The notes: a model not told the origin generated them from the sequence alone. Positions 33,614-43,138 are shown, counted from the first letter of the stretch. The stretch: DNA of 64,000 bases from Actinophytocola glycyrrhizae (GCF_042653545.1 NZ_JBHSIS010000002.1:372001-436000), one strand, 5' to 3'. Program-made: numbers and translations.

Positions 33614-35192
33614 CCAGGTCCGCGTGGGCACTGCGCAGCTCGCGCTTGAGGATCTTGCCGCTCGGGTTCTTCGGCAGCGCCTCGGCGATCACCACGTACT
33701 TTGGCTGCTTGTAGCCCGCGAGGCGGTCCCTGGTGTGCGCCCGCACGTCGTCTCCGGTCAGCGCCGCGCCCGGTTTCGGGACCACGACCGCGGCGACGGC
33801 CTCGATCCAGTGGGGGTGGCTGATGCCGAACACGGCCACCTCCGCGACGCCGTCCAGCTCGTAGATGGCCTCCTCGACCTCGCGGCTCGCCACGTTCTCG
33901 CCACCGGTCTTGATCATGTCCTTCTTGCGGTCCACCACCGACAGGTAGCCGTCCTCGGTCATCACGCCGAGGTCGCCGGAGTGGAACCAGCCGCCGAGGA
34001 ACGCCGCCGCGGTCTTCTCCTCGTCGTTGTAGTAGCCGAGCGCCGCGTGCGGGCTGCGGTGCACGATCTCGCCGACCTCGCCGGGCGGCACCGGTTCGCC
34101 CGCGTCGTCGACGAGCATCGTCTCCACGTTCACCGACGCGCGGCCCGCGCTGCCCGCCCGCGACAGCTGCTCGTGCGGGCGCAGGATCGTGGCGAGCGGC
34201 GCCATCTCCGTCTGCCCGTAGAAGTTCCACAGCCGCACGTCCGGCAGCCGCTCCCGCAGCTCCTTGAGCACCTCGACCGGCATCGGCGACGCGCCGTAGT
34301 AACCCTTGCGCAGGCTGGACAGGTCGGTGGTGTCGAACGCGGGGTGGCGCAGCAGGGAGATCCACACCGTCGGCGGGCAGAACAGCTTCGTCGCCTTCTC
34401 CCGCTCGATCGTCGCCAGCAGGGTCGCCGGGTCGGGGCCGGGCAGGATGACGCTGGTCGCGCCGAGGTAGACATCGACGGAGAAGAAGCAGTCGAGCTGT
34501 GCGCAGTGGTACATCGGCAGGGCGTGCACCTCGACGTCGTCGCCGGACATCTCGCCGTCGATGACGCAGCTGACGTACTGGCTGATCAGCGACCGGCTGG
34601 ACAGCATCACGCCCTTGGGGCGTGACTCGGTGCCCGAGGTGTACATCAGCCGCAGCGGGTCGTCGTCGGCCACCGGCACGCCGGGCTCGGTCGCGGGCCC
34701 GGTGCGCCACCAGTCGTCCACGTTCTCCCAGCCCTCCGGCGTGGCGCCGCCGAGCGGGATCGCCGCGCGGACGGCGACGTCCCGGTCGCCGAGCGCGTCC
34801 CGCGCGGTCGGCACGAGCGCGTCCTCCGCGACCACCCCGGACGCGCCGGAGTGTTCGAGGATGTAGCCGACCTCCTGCGCGGTCAGCATGAAGTTGACCG
34901 GCACCAGCACGACGCCGAGCCGGGCGGTCGCGTACGCGAGGACCGCGTACTGCCAGCAGTTGTGGGACAGCAGCGCGAGCCGGTCCCCCTTTCCGAGCCC
35001 GCGGGCGGCGAGCGCGTTCGCCGCCCGGTTCACGGCGGTGTCGAACTCCGCGTAGGTCACCCGCAGGTCCCCGGCGACGACCGCAGTCTTGCCGGGCACC
35101 CGGCGCGCGGTGCGGTGCAGCAGGTCGCCGACCGAGTGCTGACGTGCGCGGGCGATCGCGGCGGCGGTGTCCGCGGTGAACATCTGCTCCAT
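33597..35192 (-). CDS. Acyl-CoA synthetase (AMP-forming)
   Basis: A 531-residue ANL-superfamily ligase. It has the P-loop-like LMYTSGTESRPKGVMLS, YYGASPMPVEVL, NFYGQTEMAPLAT (adenine and aryl/acyl pocket), the hinge region GWFHSGDLGVMTEDGYLSVVDRKKDMIKTGGENV and the catalytic Lys in NPSGKILKRELR. It activates a carboxylic acid to acyl-AMP and then acyl-CoA. Chain length specificity is not evident. Overlaps the acyl-CoA dehydrogenase tail-to-tail by 17 bp. Confidence 0.92.
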   Translation of the reverse strand: MEQMFTADTAAAIARARQHSVGDLLHRTARRVPGKTAVVAGDLRVTYAEFDTAVNRAANALAARGLGKGDRLALLSHNCWQYAVLAYATARLGVVLVPVNFMLTAQEVGYILEHSGASGVVAEDALVPTARDALGDRDVAVRAAIPLGGATPEGWENVDDWWRTGPATEPGVPVADDDPLRLMYTSGTESRPKGVMLSSRSLISQYVSCVIDGEMSGDDVEVHALPMYHCAQLDCFFSVDVYLGATSVILPGPDPATLLATIEREKATKLFCPPTVWISLLRHPAFDTTDLSSLRKGYYGASPMPVEVLKELRERLPDVRLWNFYGQTEMAPLATILRPHEQLSRAGSAGRASVNVETMLVDDAGEPVPPGEVGEIVHRSPHAALGYYNDEEKTAAAFLGGWFHSGDLGVMTEDGYLSVVDRKKDMIKTGGENVASREVEEAIYELDGVAEVAVFGISHPHWIEAVAAVVVPKPGAALTGDDVRAHTRDRLAGYKQPKYVVIAEALPKNPSGKILKRELRSAHADLASPAE

Positions 35193-35289
35193 GGCGCGAG
35201 TGTGCCACGGCCGTTCCAGCCGGACGGACGAACCAGCCCTGCCCGCGTCGGCGGCGGCGACGGCCCGCTCGACACGCGCGGCTGGGACC

Positions 35290-36042
35290 TCAGTCCCCCC
35301 GGACGCCGCGCACGACCAGTCTGCGGGCGTGGTTGTCGTACGGGCTGGCGTCGAACCCGCCGAAGCACTCGACGTCGACGAACCCGGCGCTCTCCAGCAG
35401 GCCGCGCAGTTCGGCGGCGCTGTAGAGGGACCACACGATCGACGCGTGCCGTGCCGCGGAACCGCGGACCAGGGTCCAGTCGGTGCGCAGCCGGGTCCAG
35501 TCGTCGAGGATCGTGTCACGCGTGAACACGGTGCCACCTCCCGCGTCCTCGGCGACGTCGATGGCCCCGCGCCTGCCGACCCGCCCGGCGACGACCTCCT
35601 TGCCGAGCACGTCGACGAGCAGCGTGCCACCGGGGGCGAGGCTCGCGTGCGCGTTGCGCAGCACCGTGAGGTTGTCCCCCGGCCCGCTGAAGTAGCCGAA
35701 CGAGGTGTGTGTGCTGAGCACCAGGTCGTAGGCACCGGGTTCGACGTGCTCCCGCATGTCGGCACGGATGAACCAGGCCGACACGCCCGCGCGGTCGCAC
35801 TCGGCGCGTGCCCTGGCCAGCATCGCGGGGCTCAGGTCCACCCCGGTCACCTCGGCCCCCCGCCGCGCGAGCGCCACCACGTACACCGCGGGGCCGCACG
35901 CGATGTCGAGCACCCGCATCCCAGGCCGGACCTTCAACAACGGGGACGCGGCGACCGACTCGTCGGTGGTATGCCCCGCCAGCTCCGGGAACATCACCGA
36001 CGCGAAGTCGATCCACAGATCCTCGTCCTCGTACCAGTGCAT
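35290..36042 (-). CDS. Class I SAM-dependent methyltransferase
   Basis: A 250-residue protein with VLDIACGPAVYVVALARRGAEVTGVDLSPAML (motifs I and II) and YDLVLSTHTSFGYF. This resembles small-molecule methyltransferases. Start MHWYEDED is preferred because GGGAG lies six bases upstream; an in-frame longer start adds 17 unlikely residues. It is followed by the acyl-CoA synthetase on the same strand about 100 bp away, which may or may not be one transcript. Confidence 0.85.
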   Translation of the reverse strand: MHWYEDEDLWIDFASVMFPELAGHTTDESVAASPLLKVRPGMRVLDIACGPAVYVVALARRGAEVTGVDLSPAMLARARAECDRAGVSAWFIRADMREHVEPGAYDLVLSTHTSFGYFSGPGDNLTVLRNAHASLAPGGTLLVDVLGKEVVAGRVGRRGAIDVAEDAGGGTVFTRDTILDDWTRLRTDWTLVRGSAARHASIVWSLYSAAELRGLLESAGFVDVECFGGFDASPYDNHARRLVVRGVRGD

Positions 36043-36246
36043 GCCTCTCCCGTTCCCCAACGCCGTCGGTCCCAGCCTCATAGTCGGACACAAGGGGTAG
36101 GGGGGTTCCCGGTATTCGCCCCGGTCAAGCGAAACTCAGGCACCCGATGTCACGAGCCGTGACGCGCCACCTACCGGCCGGTGGGCTCGTCCGGCGTGTC
36201 CCGCCGCCGGTGTCGTGGCGACCCCGGTCGCGCTAGCGTGTGCGCG

Positions 36247-37584
36247 ATGGAAGCGGGTGAGGTGGTCGCCGGGCGCTACCGCGTCGTCTCGCTCGTCGGG
36301 CGTGGGGCGATGGGCGTCGTCTGGCTGGCCAGGGACGAGCGGCTCGACCGGGACGTCGCGATCAAGGAGCTGCGACCCGACGACGGCACCGGGGAAGCCG
36401 CCGGTGACATCACCCAGCGCGCCATGCGGGAGGGCCGGATCGCCGCGCGGCTGCGGCACCCGAACGCGATCGCGGTGCACGACGTCGTCACCCACGGCGG
36501 CAGGCCGTGCCTGGTCATGGAGTACCTGAGGTCGGAGAGCCTCGCCGAGGTGGCGGCCACAAGCGGTGGGCTGCCGCCGGGTGAGGTCGCGGCGATCGGG
36601 GCGCAGGTGGCCGCCGCACTCGCCGCCGCGCACGACAACGGGGTGGTGCACCGGGACGTCAAGCCGGACAACGTGCTGCTGACCACCGACGGCACCGCGA
36701 AGATCACCGACTTCGGGGTGTCCAGGGCGGCGGGGCTCGCGACGGTGACCGCCACCGGAATCCTCGCGGGCACGCCCGCCTACCTCGCGCCGGAGGTCGC
36801 GGGCGGCGCGGAGGCGGATACCCGGTCCGACGTGTTCTCCCTCGGTGCCACGCTGTACGCGGCGATCGAGGGTGACCCGCCGTTCGGGGTGGAGGACAAC
36901 GCGATCGCGTTGCTGCACAAGGTGGCCCGCGACCCGCTGGTCCCGCCGCGCAAGGCTGGACCGCTGACCGACCTGCTGCTGTGGCTGCTGCGCCGCGACC
37001 CCGCCGAGCGCCCGACGATGCGGGCCGCGCACGAGGCGCTCACGGCGGCCGCCGAGGGGCAGGCGGCACCGGTGCCACCGCCGCACAACCCGACGCTGCT
37101 GCTGCAGGCACCGCCGCCGCGCCGGGTGTCGCGGCGGGGTGTGGTCGCGGGGATCGGCGCCGCCGCGCTCGTGGCCGGCGGTGTGGTGCTGGGGCTGCTG
37201 CTCGCCGACGAGGCCCCGACCGACGCGGCCGGGGCCACCACCACCGGCACCACCACGACCACCACCACGCCCCCGCCGGACGAGGATGGCTGTGTCGCGG
37301 CCTACGAGGTGGTCGACGCGTGGCCCGGCGGCTATCAGGTGCGTGTGGTCGTCCGCAACGACGGCGAGCGGACGCTGACCGGCTGGGAGGTCCGCTGGCC
37401 CCTGCCGGACGGCGAGGACATCGACGAGCTGTGGGCGGGCAGGCTCGTCCGGGACGGCGGCGACGTGGTCGTCGCCAACGAGGAGTGGAACGTCACCGTG
37501 CCCGCCGGCGGCTCGACCGAGTTCGGGTTCAACGGCTCCGGCGACGACCCGCAGGTGCCGCCGGTCAGCTGCCGGGAGCCGTGA
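36247..37584 (+). CDS. Transmembrane Ser/Thr protein kinase with extracellular CBM2 domain
   Basis: A 445-residue receptor-type kinase. Residues 10-265 are a Hanks-type catalytic domain: GRGAMGVVW loop, K40 (VAIK), HRDVKPDN with D137, and DFG with D156. A single membrane helix (about 299-320) and a Thr-rich linker lead to a C-terminal domain (349-445) matching carbohydrate-binding module 2. It has C349 and C442 as the end-to-end disulfide pair and the three surface Trp positions W359 (WPGG), W396 and W414 (EEWN). Most PknB-like receptors carry PASTA repeats, so a glycan-sensing ectodomain is unusual. Confidence 0.9.
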   Translation: MEAGEVVAGRYRVVSLVGRGAMGVVWLARDERLDRDVAIKELRPDDGTGEAAGDITQRAMREGRIAARLRHPNAIAVHDVVTHGGRPCLVMEYLRSESLAEVAATSGGLPPGEVAAIGAQVAAALAAAHDNGVVHRDVKPDNVLLTTDGTAKITDFGVSRAAGLATVTATGILAGTPAYLAPEVAGGAEADTRSDVFSLGATLYAAIEGDPPFGVEDNAIALLHKVARDPLVPPRKAGPLTDLLLWLLRRDPAERPTMRAAHEALTAAAEGQAAPVPPPHNPTLLLQAPPPRRVSRRGVVAGIGAAALVAGGVVLGLLLADEAPTDAAGATTTGTTTTTTTPPPDEDGCVAAYEVVDAWPGGYQVRVVVRNDGERTLTGWEVRWPLPDGEDIDELWAGRLVRDGGDVVVANEEWNVTVPAGGSTEFGFNGSGDDPQVPPVSCREP

Positions 37585-38410
37585 CCGAGGGCTTCTTCGG
37601 CGCACCGACCTCGACGAACGCACGGATGCCCGCCACGATCCCGTCGATCGGCACCGGCATCGTGGTGCGGCCAGCGATGTCACCGAGGACCTTCGCGGGC
37701 AGGTCCGGCAGTCCCGTCAGGCCGGTGGCGATCCAGGCGGCGGTGCGGCTCGGTACCTTCGGCAGCCGCCCCAGCCCGTCGGCGACGGCCGCCAGCTCCG
37801 CGTTGGCCACCGCGATCTCCGAACGCGGCTCGTCGTCGTCGGAGGCGGCGGGCCTGCAGATCCGGTCCTCCGCGCCCTTGCGCAGCACCACGCTCTTGGC
37901 GGCGGGCAGCGCCACCAGCGGTTCCACGCAGACCCCGCACGCCTCGTCGTGCCTGCCGAACGGGCCGCGGACCGTGCAACTGGTCCGGTCGGGCGCGGTG
38001 GACAGGAACCAGAACGCCCAGCAGGACTGGCAGCAGAACACGTCGGTGGTGGCGCCGTGCCACTGCCGTTCCGCCGCGCTCTCCTGTTCGCGCAGGAGCC
38101 GCTGCGCGAACTGCTCGCGCTCGACGACCTCGCGTTCCGCCGCCTCGGTCAGTTCGGCGACCTCGCCGGTCAGCGACGTGTTCGCGCTGGACAGGTCCGC
38201 GTTGGCCGCGGTCAGCTCGGCGACCTTCGTCCGCAGCTCGGTCAGCTCCCGGTCGGTGCGGCCGAGCGCGTCGCGGTGCCGTTTCCGCTGCCGGGACTGG
38301 GCTTCCTCGGTGTCGGTCATGACGAGCTCGACCGCGGCCGCCACCTCACGCCGTACCGCGTCCTGCACCGGCGCCGACTCGAGGAGCCACGACCAGACCC
38401 GTCCGACCAT
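37565..38410 (-). CDS. Hypothetical coiled-coil protein with a Cys/His cluster
   Basis: A 281-residue protein. Residues about 40-105 predict a long coiled coil (heptads in RTDRELTELRTKVAELTAANADLSS). A Cys-rich block follows (FCCQSCWAFWF, then C at ..TSCTV.., H-x3-CGVC), likely binding zinc. The C-terminal part is rich in Ala, Pro and Gly. I do not recognise the family. It overlaps the kinase gene tail-to-tail by 20 bp. It may be cytoplasmic, since no signal or membrane segment is visible. Confidence 0.7.
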   Translation of the reverse strand: MVGRVWSWLLESAPVQDAVRREVAAAVELVMTDTEEAQSRQRKRHRDALGRTDRELTELRTKVAELTAANADLSSANTSLTGEVAELTEAAEREVVEREQFAQRLLREQESAAERQWHGATTDVFCCQSCWAFWFLSTAPDRTSCTVRGPFGRHDEACGVCVEPLVALPAAKSVVLRKGAEDRICRPAASDDDEPRSEIAVANAELAAVADGLGRLPKVPSRTAAWIATGLTGLPDLPAKVLGDIAGRTTMPVPIDGIVAGIRAFVEVGAPKKPSVTAPGS

Positions 38411-38459
38411 GCCGCAACGTTAGCGACCCACCCACATGATCGACCAGGGCCACCCGTAC

Positions 38460-40043
38460 TTACTGGTAACCGCGGATCTGGCAGAAGGCCCGGCCCAGGT
38501 CCCCGTCCCGTGCGTCCCACAGCTCGCCGCCGGTCGCGTTCGCCACCTGGCGCATCTCCTGTTCCGCCGCCTCGCCGAACAGGATCGGGAACACCCGCAC
38601 CGGGTGCGGCGCGGTCGCGAGGAACGACGTGAAGTCGCCGAGTGCGCGGCCCGCGTTGCTCTCGCCGTCGGTCATCAGCACGATGCTCGGGAACCGCTCG
38701 CCCGCGTCGGCGAACAGGCCGTACGCCCTGACGAGCGAGTCGTACACCGCCGTCTCCCCCTCGGCCACCAGCCCTCCGATCGCCGTGCGGATCGCGTCTC
38801 GGGACGACTGCGGCGCCTCCGCCGACACCGGATACGTCACCGGTTCACCCGGCACGCTCGCGAACGGCAGCAGGATCACCTCCTCCCGGCTGCGGAACCG
38901 GCAGTACCGCCCGGAAAGGGAGGCGTCCACCCCGGTCAGGCCGGTCAGCGCGGTCTTCAGCGCCGCGAGCCGCTCCCCCGCCATCGACCCGGACGTGTCC
39001 AGCACGTACACCGTCCGCGCCGGGGTCCGCAGCCGGTCGAAGTACGCCACCAGCAACGCGTCGATCGCCGCGCGGGTGTCCGGGAACGGCAGCTCCACCA
39101 GCCCGCGCGGCGCCTCGTCGGGCAGTCCGACGTCGGGCACCACCGGCCTGCGTTCCGTCCGGTCCACGATGGCGTTCTGGGTGGCGTTGCCGCGCAGGTG
39201 GTCCACGAGCCGGTCGTACCCGTCGCGGACCTCGCCGGACGCGCCCGCCAGCAGCGTGAAGGGGTAGTCGGCGCTGATCACGCCGTCGGCCGGATACACG
39301 ATCGTCAACGGTTCCGGCAGCTGCCCGTTCCGGTTCAGCGACCGCAGCGTGGACTCGTAGTTCACCAGCCCGTCCAGCGGGCCGCCGGGGTCCTCTCCGG
39401 TGGCGCGCCGCGTGAACGACCCCGCGAGCCAGTCCGACGAGCCGGCCGTCAGCCGCTGGCCGGAGAAGAACCCGGCCAGGCGCGGCGCGATCCGGTCGAT
39501 GGCGGCCGCGTCCAGCGCGCGGCCCGTGCCGTCGAGCGCGGCGGCGACCGCCACCAGCGCGGAGAAGCCGGTGTTCGACGCGGCGGGATCGGTCATGCCG
39601 TAGGTGAACTCGCCACGCTGCGCCGAGGTCGCGATCTGCGACCAGGTCGGTGCCGCCACGTCCCAGCCCAGTCGCCGCGCCACCGGCTCACGCACGCCGA
39701 GCACCACGGGCGAGCCCATGATCCGGGTGGTGCCCGCGAGCCGCCGCTTCGCCGCCGGGATCGTCTGCAGGTACCGGGTGGAGGAGAACCACACGGCGTC
39801 GTACCGCCCGTCGGCGTTGCCGCTCGCGACGGTCTCCGCGCCCTCGAGCGTGCCGAGGTAGCTCATCGACACGGTCACCCCGGTCGCCTCCGCCGCCTCG
39901 GTGAGCAGCGGCTCCATGTCCCGCAGCTCCGACCCGGCGAGCACCCGCAACGTCACCGGCGGCCCGGAAGGGGTCTCGTCGGGCGCACCGGTACAGCCCG
40001 CCAGCAGCACGGCCGCCAGCACGGCGACCAGGATCCTTCTCAC
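38460..40043 (-). CDS. Lipoprotein: solute-binding domain fused to von Willebrand A domain
   Basis: A 527-residue exported lipoprotein (GTG start; signal ending LLAGC, Cys16 lipidated). Residues about 30-320 are an extracellular solute-binding protein (type 2 periplasmic fold, e.g. LRVLAGSELRDMEPLL ... AVWFSSTRYLQ). From about 340 a vWA domain follows with a complete MIDAS start DTSGSMAG, then T and D in the expected regions (VAEGETAVYD, LMTDGESN). Last gene of a four-gene operon; its start overlaps the preceding stop by GTGA. Confidence 0.87.
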   Translation of the reverse strand: MRRILVAVLAAVLLAGCTGAPDETPSGPPVTLRVLAGSELRDMEPLLTEAAEATGVTVSMSYLGTLEGAETVASGNADGRYDAVWFSSTRYLQTIPAAKRRLAGTTRIMGSPVVLGVREPVARRLGWDVAAPTWSQIATSAQRGEFTYGMTDPAASNTGFSALVAVAAALDGTGRALDAAAIDRIAPRLAGFFSGQRLTAGSSDWLAGSFTRRATGEDPGGPLDGLVNYESTLRSLNRNGQLPEPLTIVYPADGVISADYPFTLLAGASGEVRDGYDRLVDHLRGNATQNAIVDRTERRPVVPDVGLPDEAPRGLVELPFPDTRAAIDALLVAYFDRLRTPARTVYVLDTSGSMAGERLAALKTALTGLTGVDASLSGRYCRFRSREEVILLPFASVPGEPVTYPVSAEAPQSSRDAIRTAIGGLVAEGETAVYDSLVRAYGLFADAGERFPSIVLMTDGESNAGRALGDFTSFLATAPHPVRVFPILFGEAAEQEMRQVANATGGELWDARDGDLGRAFCQIRGYQ

Positions 40044-41155
40044 TGTGTGCACCTCGCCGCGTTCTGTGCCGTCGGCGCGAGCGCGGACAGCATCGTCTCC
40101 AGCACCTCGAACGACGGCGACTCGACGACGTCCACCGGACGCGGCCGCTTCGTAACCGGTTGCCCGCTCGGTTTCTCCGGACGGAAGCCGTGCTCCTCGG
40201 CGAGCCGAACCAGCTCGGGGTCGTCGCGCAGCGCCTGTCCGACGGCGCGGCCCTCCGCGGTGAGCGGGATCAGCGTGTGCCGCGAGTAGACGGTCGGCCG
40301 GGGGTGGACCAGCACGTTGTCGGGGCCGAGCGACGGCGCGGGCGCGGTCGTGTCGTACTGCGCCTCGTACACGAGCGCCATCGGCGTCCGGCCCATGCCG
40401 TCCACCAGGTAGTTGTCGAACAGGACCTGGCTGGTCTCCGGCTTGTTGCCCTGGTCGAAGACCAGCCTGCACAGGTCGGGCAGGACCGCTTCCACCTGCG
40501 CCGGGGTGGTCACGATCGCGCCGCCGTTGGCGACCTGCGAGGCGATCGACAGGTACATGATCGCCGAGTTGGAGTCCTGTGGGTCGGTGGTGGACAGCAG
40601 CACCGTCTTGCGCGCGGGGTACTCGACGTTGCCGGCCAGCTGGTCCCACGTGACACCGCGCCGTGCGAGGTCGAGGAGTGCTGCGATGTCGAGCACGTCG
40701 GCGCCGTCGGACGCCTTCACGACCACGCCTGCGCGGGTGAGCACGGCGACGATCGGCCGGAACGTCGCGACCGCCATCGGGGTGGAGAACAGCGGCAGCC
40801 GCTCGTCGACCTCCAGCGTCCGCATGATCTTCTGCGCGGCGGGGGTGCTGGACGGGAACGCGAACCCGTAGTCGTGGACCGCGCGCGTGAGGCTGTCGAG
40901 CATCTCGCGGGACCCTCGGGAGTCCACGGCGACCTCGTAGCCAAGGCACGCGAGCCGTGCGGTGACCCGGTCGTCGTCGAAGAACGGTTCCTTCTCCGAC
41001 CCGATCACGCCGCGCACCGGGACCGCGCTGACGCAACCGTCGGCGGCGCGGCCGTGCCTGGTCACGACGACCGCCGCGACGATGATCAGCACGACACCGG
41101 CGACGAGCGCGACGACCCTGGTGCCGGTCCAGCCCGCGCGGGAGCCCGCCGTCAC
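40040..41155 (-). CDS. Membrane-anchored extracytoplasmic substrate-binding protein
   Basis: A 371-residue protein with one uncleaved N-terminal helix (WTGTRVVALVAGVVLIIVAAVVVTRH) followed by a binding-protein fold: DGCVSAVPVRGVIGSEKEPFFDD, then YGFAFPSSTPAAQKIM and NSAIMYLSIASQVANGG. The GTG start overlaps the FHA gene stop (GTGA) and its stop overlaps the vWA gene start, so the operon is tightly coupled. I take it to present a ligand at the cell surface to the vWA partner or kinase; that role is inference. Confidence 0.78.
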   Translation of the reverse strand: MTAGSRAGWTGTRVVALVAGVVLIIVAAVVVTRHGRAADGCVSAVPVRGVIGSEKEPFFDDDRVTARLACLGYEVAVDSRGSREMLDSLTRAVHDYGFAFPSSTPAAQKIMRTLEVDERLPLFSTPMAVATFRPIVAVLTRAGVVVKASDGADVLDIAALLDLARRGVTWDQLAGNVEYPARKTVLLSTTDPQDSNSAIMYLSIASQVANGGAIVTTPAQVEAVLPDLCRLVFDQGNKPETSQVLFDNYLVDGMGRTPMALVYEAQYDTTAPAPSLGPDNVLVHPRPTVYSRHTLIPLTAEGRAVGQALRDDPELVRLAEEHGFRPEKPSGQPVTKRPRPVDVVESPSFEVLETMLSALAPTAQNAARCTQ

Positions 41156-41970
41156 CGGTCCACGCCGTCTTCGCCGCCGGACCCGAGGCCGGTGCCGAGG
41201 ACCCGCAGGTCCTCGGGCAGGAGTGTGCCGGTGTCGACCAGCACCCGCTGCAGGTTGGTCTTCAACGCCTCGGCGGGTGCGGTCTCGCGGGTCAGCCGCT
41301 CGATCCCGGCCGCGGTCAGCCGGTGCCGGACCCCGTCGACGACGGCCTCCGCCTTGCGGTCGTTCCACCCGGACTGGCCTGGCACGGAGTTCAGCAGCTT
41401 CCCGGTCTCGTTCCAGGACAGGGGGAGCGCCTGGTCCTCACGGGCGAGCACGGCGGAGAACATCGCGACGAGCACCAGCCACTCGCGGCGGGTGAGCGGC
41501 AGGCGGAGGTTGCCGGTGCCCGTGTCCGGCCGGACCGCGCCCCGGTGCCGGTGCCCGTCGCTGATCAGCACCTCCACCACGTGCAGCCGCGAACCCTGGA
41601 TGTAGAGCGGGGTGTAGCCGAGCGGCAGCGGCGCCTCGTGCGCACGCAGCAGCGGCGCGGTGTCCGGCATCCGGATCGGCAGCTTGCCGCCGTTGCGCAC
41701 CACCCAGCGCGTGCCCGCGCCGTGCGGGACGCACCGCAGCAGCGCGTGTTCCCTGCTGACGTAGCCGTCCTCGCCGCCGATCGCGACGTGCACGTCCGGT
41801 ACGTTGCGCCCGACGACCAGCGACCGCCCGGCAACGGCCGCGGCCGCGTACCCGCCTGTGTCGCCGAGGACGAACAGCGCGCCCGCGGGTGCCGCGGCAC
41901 CCGCGAACAGCGGCTCGGCCCGCACGAGGCTCGGGGTGAGACGACCGAGTGGGTACATGCCCTCTGTCAT
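41152..41970 (-). CDS. FHA-domain protein
   Basis: A 272-residue cytoplasmic protein. The FHA domain (about 45-140) has the phosphothreonine-binding elements GRNVPDVHVAIGG and VSREHALL, with N in the VVRNGGKLP turn. A winged-helix-like C-terminal half follows (LTRREWLVLVAMFSAVL ... ALPLSWNETGKLL ... DGVRHRL). FHA partners read the phosphorylation state set by Ser/Thr kinases; the kinase gene lies immediately upstream (52 bp). I start it at MTEGMYP, with AAGAAGG upstream. Confidence 0.85.
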   Translation of the reverse strand: MTEGMYPLGRLTPSLVRAEPLFAGAAAPAGALFVLGDTGGYAAAAVAGRSLVVGRNVPDVHVAIGGEDGYVSREHALLRCVPHGAGTRWVVRNGGKLPIRMPDTAPLLRAHEAPLPLGYTPLYIQGSRLHVVEVLISDGHRHRGAVRPDTGTGNLRLPLTRREWLVLVAMFSAVLAREDQALPLSWNETGKLLNSVPGQSGWNDRKAEAVVDGVRHRLTAAGIERLTRETAPAEALKTNLQRVLVDTGTLLPEDLRVLGTGLGSGGEDGVDR

Positions 41971-42022
41971 GCCGACCTTCTTGTGTGTCACCGTTTTCCT
42001 GTCAGCGTTTCCTGGACCGAAA

Positions 42023-43138
42023 CTACGGCCCCGGCTTCGGGAACCCTCCCGGATCCAGCGTCGGGTCCGCGGGCCGCACGGGCGTCCGCCTCGGTCCCCA
42101 CAGCCCGAACCCGACCAGCCCACCGCCCGCCGCGAGGAGCGGCAGCAGCAACCAGAACAGGCTCGCGTCGACGGCCTCCGCGACGAGCAGCCCGAGCGCG
42201 ACCACCCCGCCGGCCAGCCCGGCGGCGGCGATCTTCGGCCCGTCGGCCCGCACCGCGGGCACGGACGGCGGCGCGGGCACCGGAAGGGCGGCCAACCCGT
42301 GGTTGGGGGCGGCCGGGTGCGGCGGGGTGAGCGCGGCGCGGGCCGCGGCGGCCATCTCGCCCGCGGACTGCCAGCGCTTCTCCGGGTCCTTCACGAGGCC
42401 CTTCGCCACCACGTCACGGAGAGCGGCAGGAAGGTGCTCCGGCAGCGGCGGCGGGTCGCGCAGTACCTGCGCGGTCAGGATCGCCATGTCCTCGCCGTCG
42501 AACGGCTTGACCCCGGCAAGGCACTCGAACAGCACCACGGCGAGGGAGTACACGTCCGCGCGGTGGTCGGGAGTGACCCGGTCGCCGAGCCGTTCCGGCG
42601 CGATGTAGGCCGGGGTGCCGACCAGCTGGTCCAACCGGGTCACCGGCGGCGCGCCGCTGGTGTCGACCGGGTGCGCGATGCCCCAGTCGAACAGCAGCAC
42701 CTGCTCGTCGTCGCCGTCCGGCTCGACCATGACGTTCGACGGCTTCACGTCGCGGTGGCGCAGTCCCTTTCGGTGCGCCGCGTCCAATGCCGACGCCACC
42801 TGCCGGACAATGTTCACCGCGCGTTCAGGCGCAATTGGCCCGCTTTTCAGAATTGTCGCGAGGTCGGTGCCGTCCTCGATGAACGGCATCACGATGTAGG
42901 GCCGCCCCTCGACCGAGTAATCCCACACCGGCAGGATGTGCGAATGCCGGATCTGCCCGGCGAGCTTGCATTCCCGGCGGAACCGCTCCTGCAGCTCATG
43001 GTCGGCCAGCGCCTGCTTGGCCAGCAGTTTTATCGCGACCTCACGGTCGTTGCGGGTGTCGTGGGCGAGCCAGACCTCGCCCATCCCGCCACGCCCGATC
43101 AGCTGGGCCAGCTCGTAGGGACCAACAACGTCGGGCAC
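42023..43138 (-). CDS. Ser/Thr protein kinase with DWG in place of DFG
   Basis: A 371-residue kinase, head of the operon kinase - FHA - binding protein - vWA lipoprotein. The catalytic domain (7-270) has GRGGMGEVW, K37 (VAIK), HRDVKPSN with D130 and YIAPERL. The metal-binding DFG is D151-W152-G153, an uncommon but catalytically tolerable change because Asp and Gly remain. Two C-terminal hydrophobic segments (about 306-326 and 330-348) suggest membrane attachment without an ectodomain, so extracellular sensing would come from the partner binding proteins. Confidence 0.88.
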   Translation of the reverse strand: MPDVVGPYELAQLIGRGGMGEVWLAHDTRNDREVAIKLLAKQALADHELQERFRRECKLAGQIRHSHILPVWDYSVEGRPYIVMPFIEDGTDLATILKSGPIAPERAVNIVRQVASALDAAHRKGLRHRDVKPSNVMVEPDGDDEQVLLFDWGIAHPVDTSGAPPVTRLDQLVGTPAYIAPERLGDRVTPDHRADVYSLAVVLFECLAGVKPFDGEDMAILTAQVLRDPPPLPEHLPAALRDVVAKGLVKDPEKRWQSAGEMAAAARAALTPPHPAAPNHGLAALPVPAPPSVPAVRADGPKIAAAGLAGGVVALGLLVAEAVDASLFWLLLPLLAAGGGLVGFGLWGPRRTPVRPADPTLDPGGFPKPGP

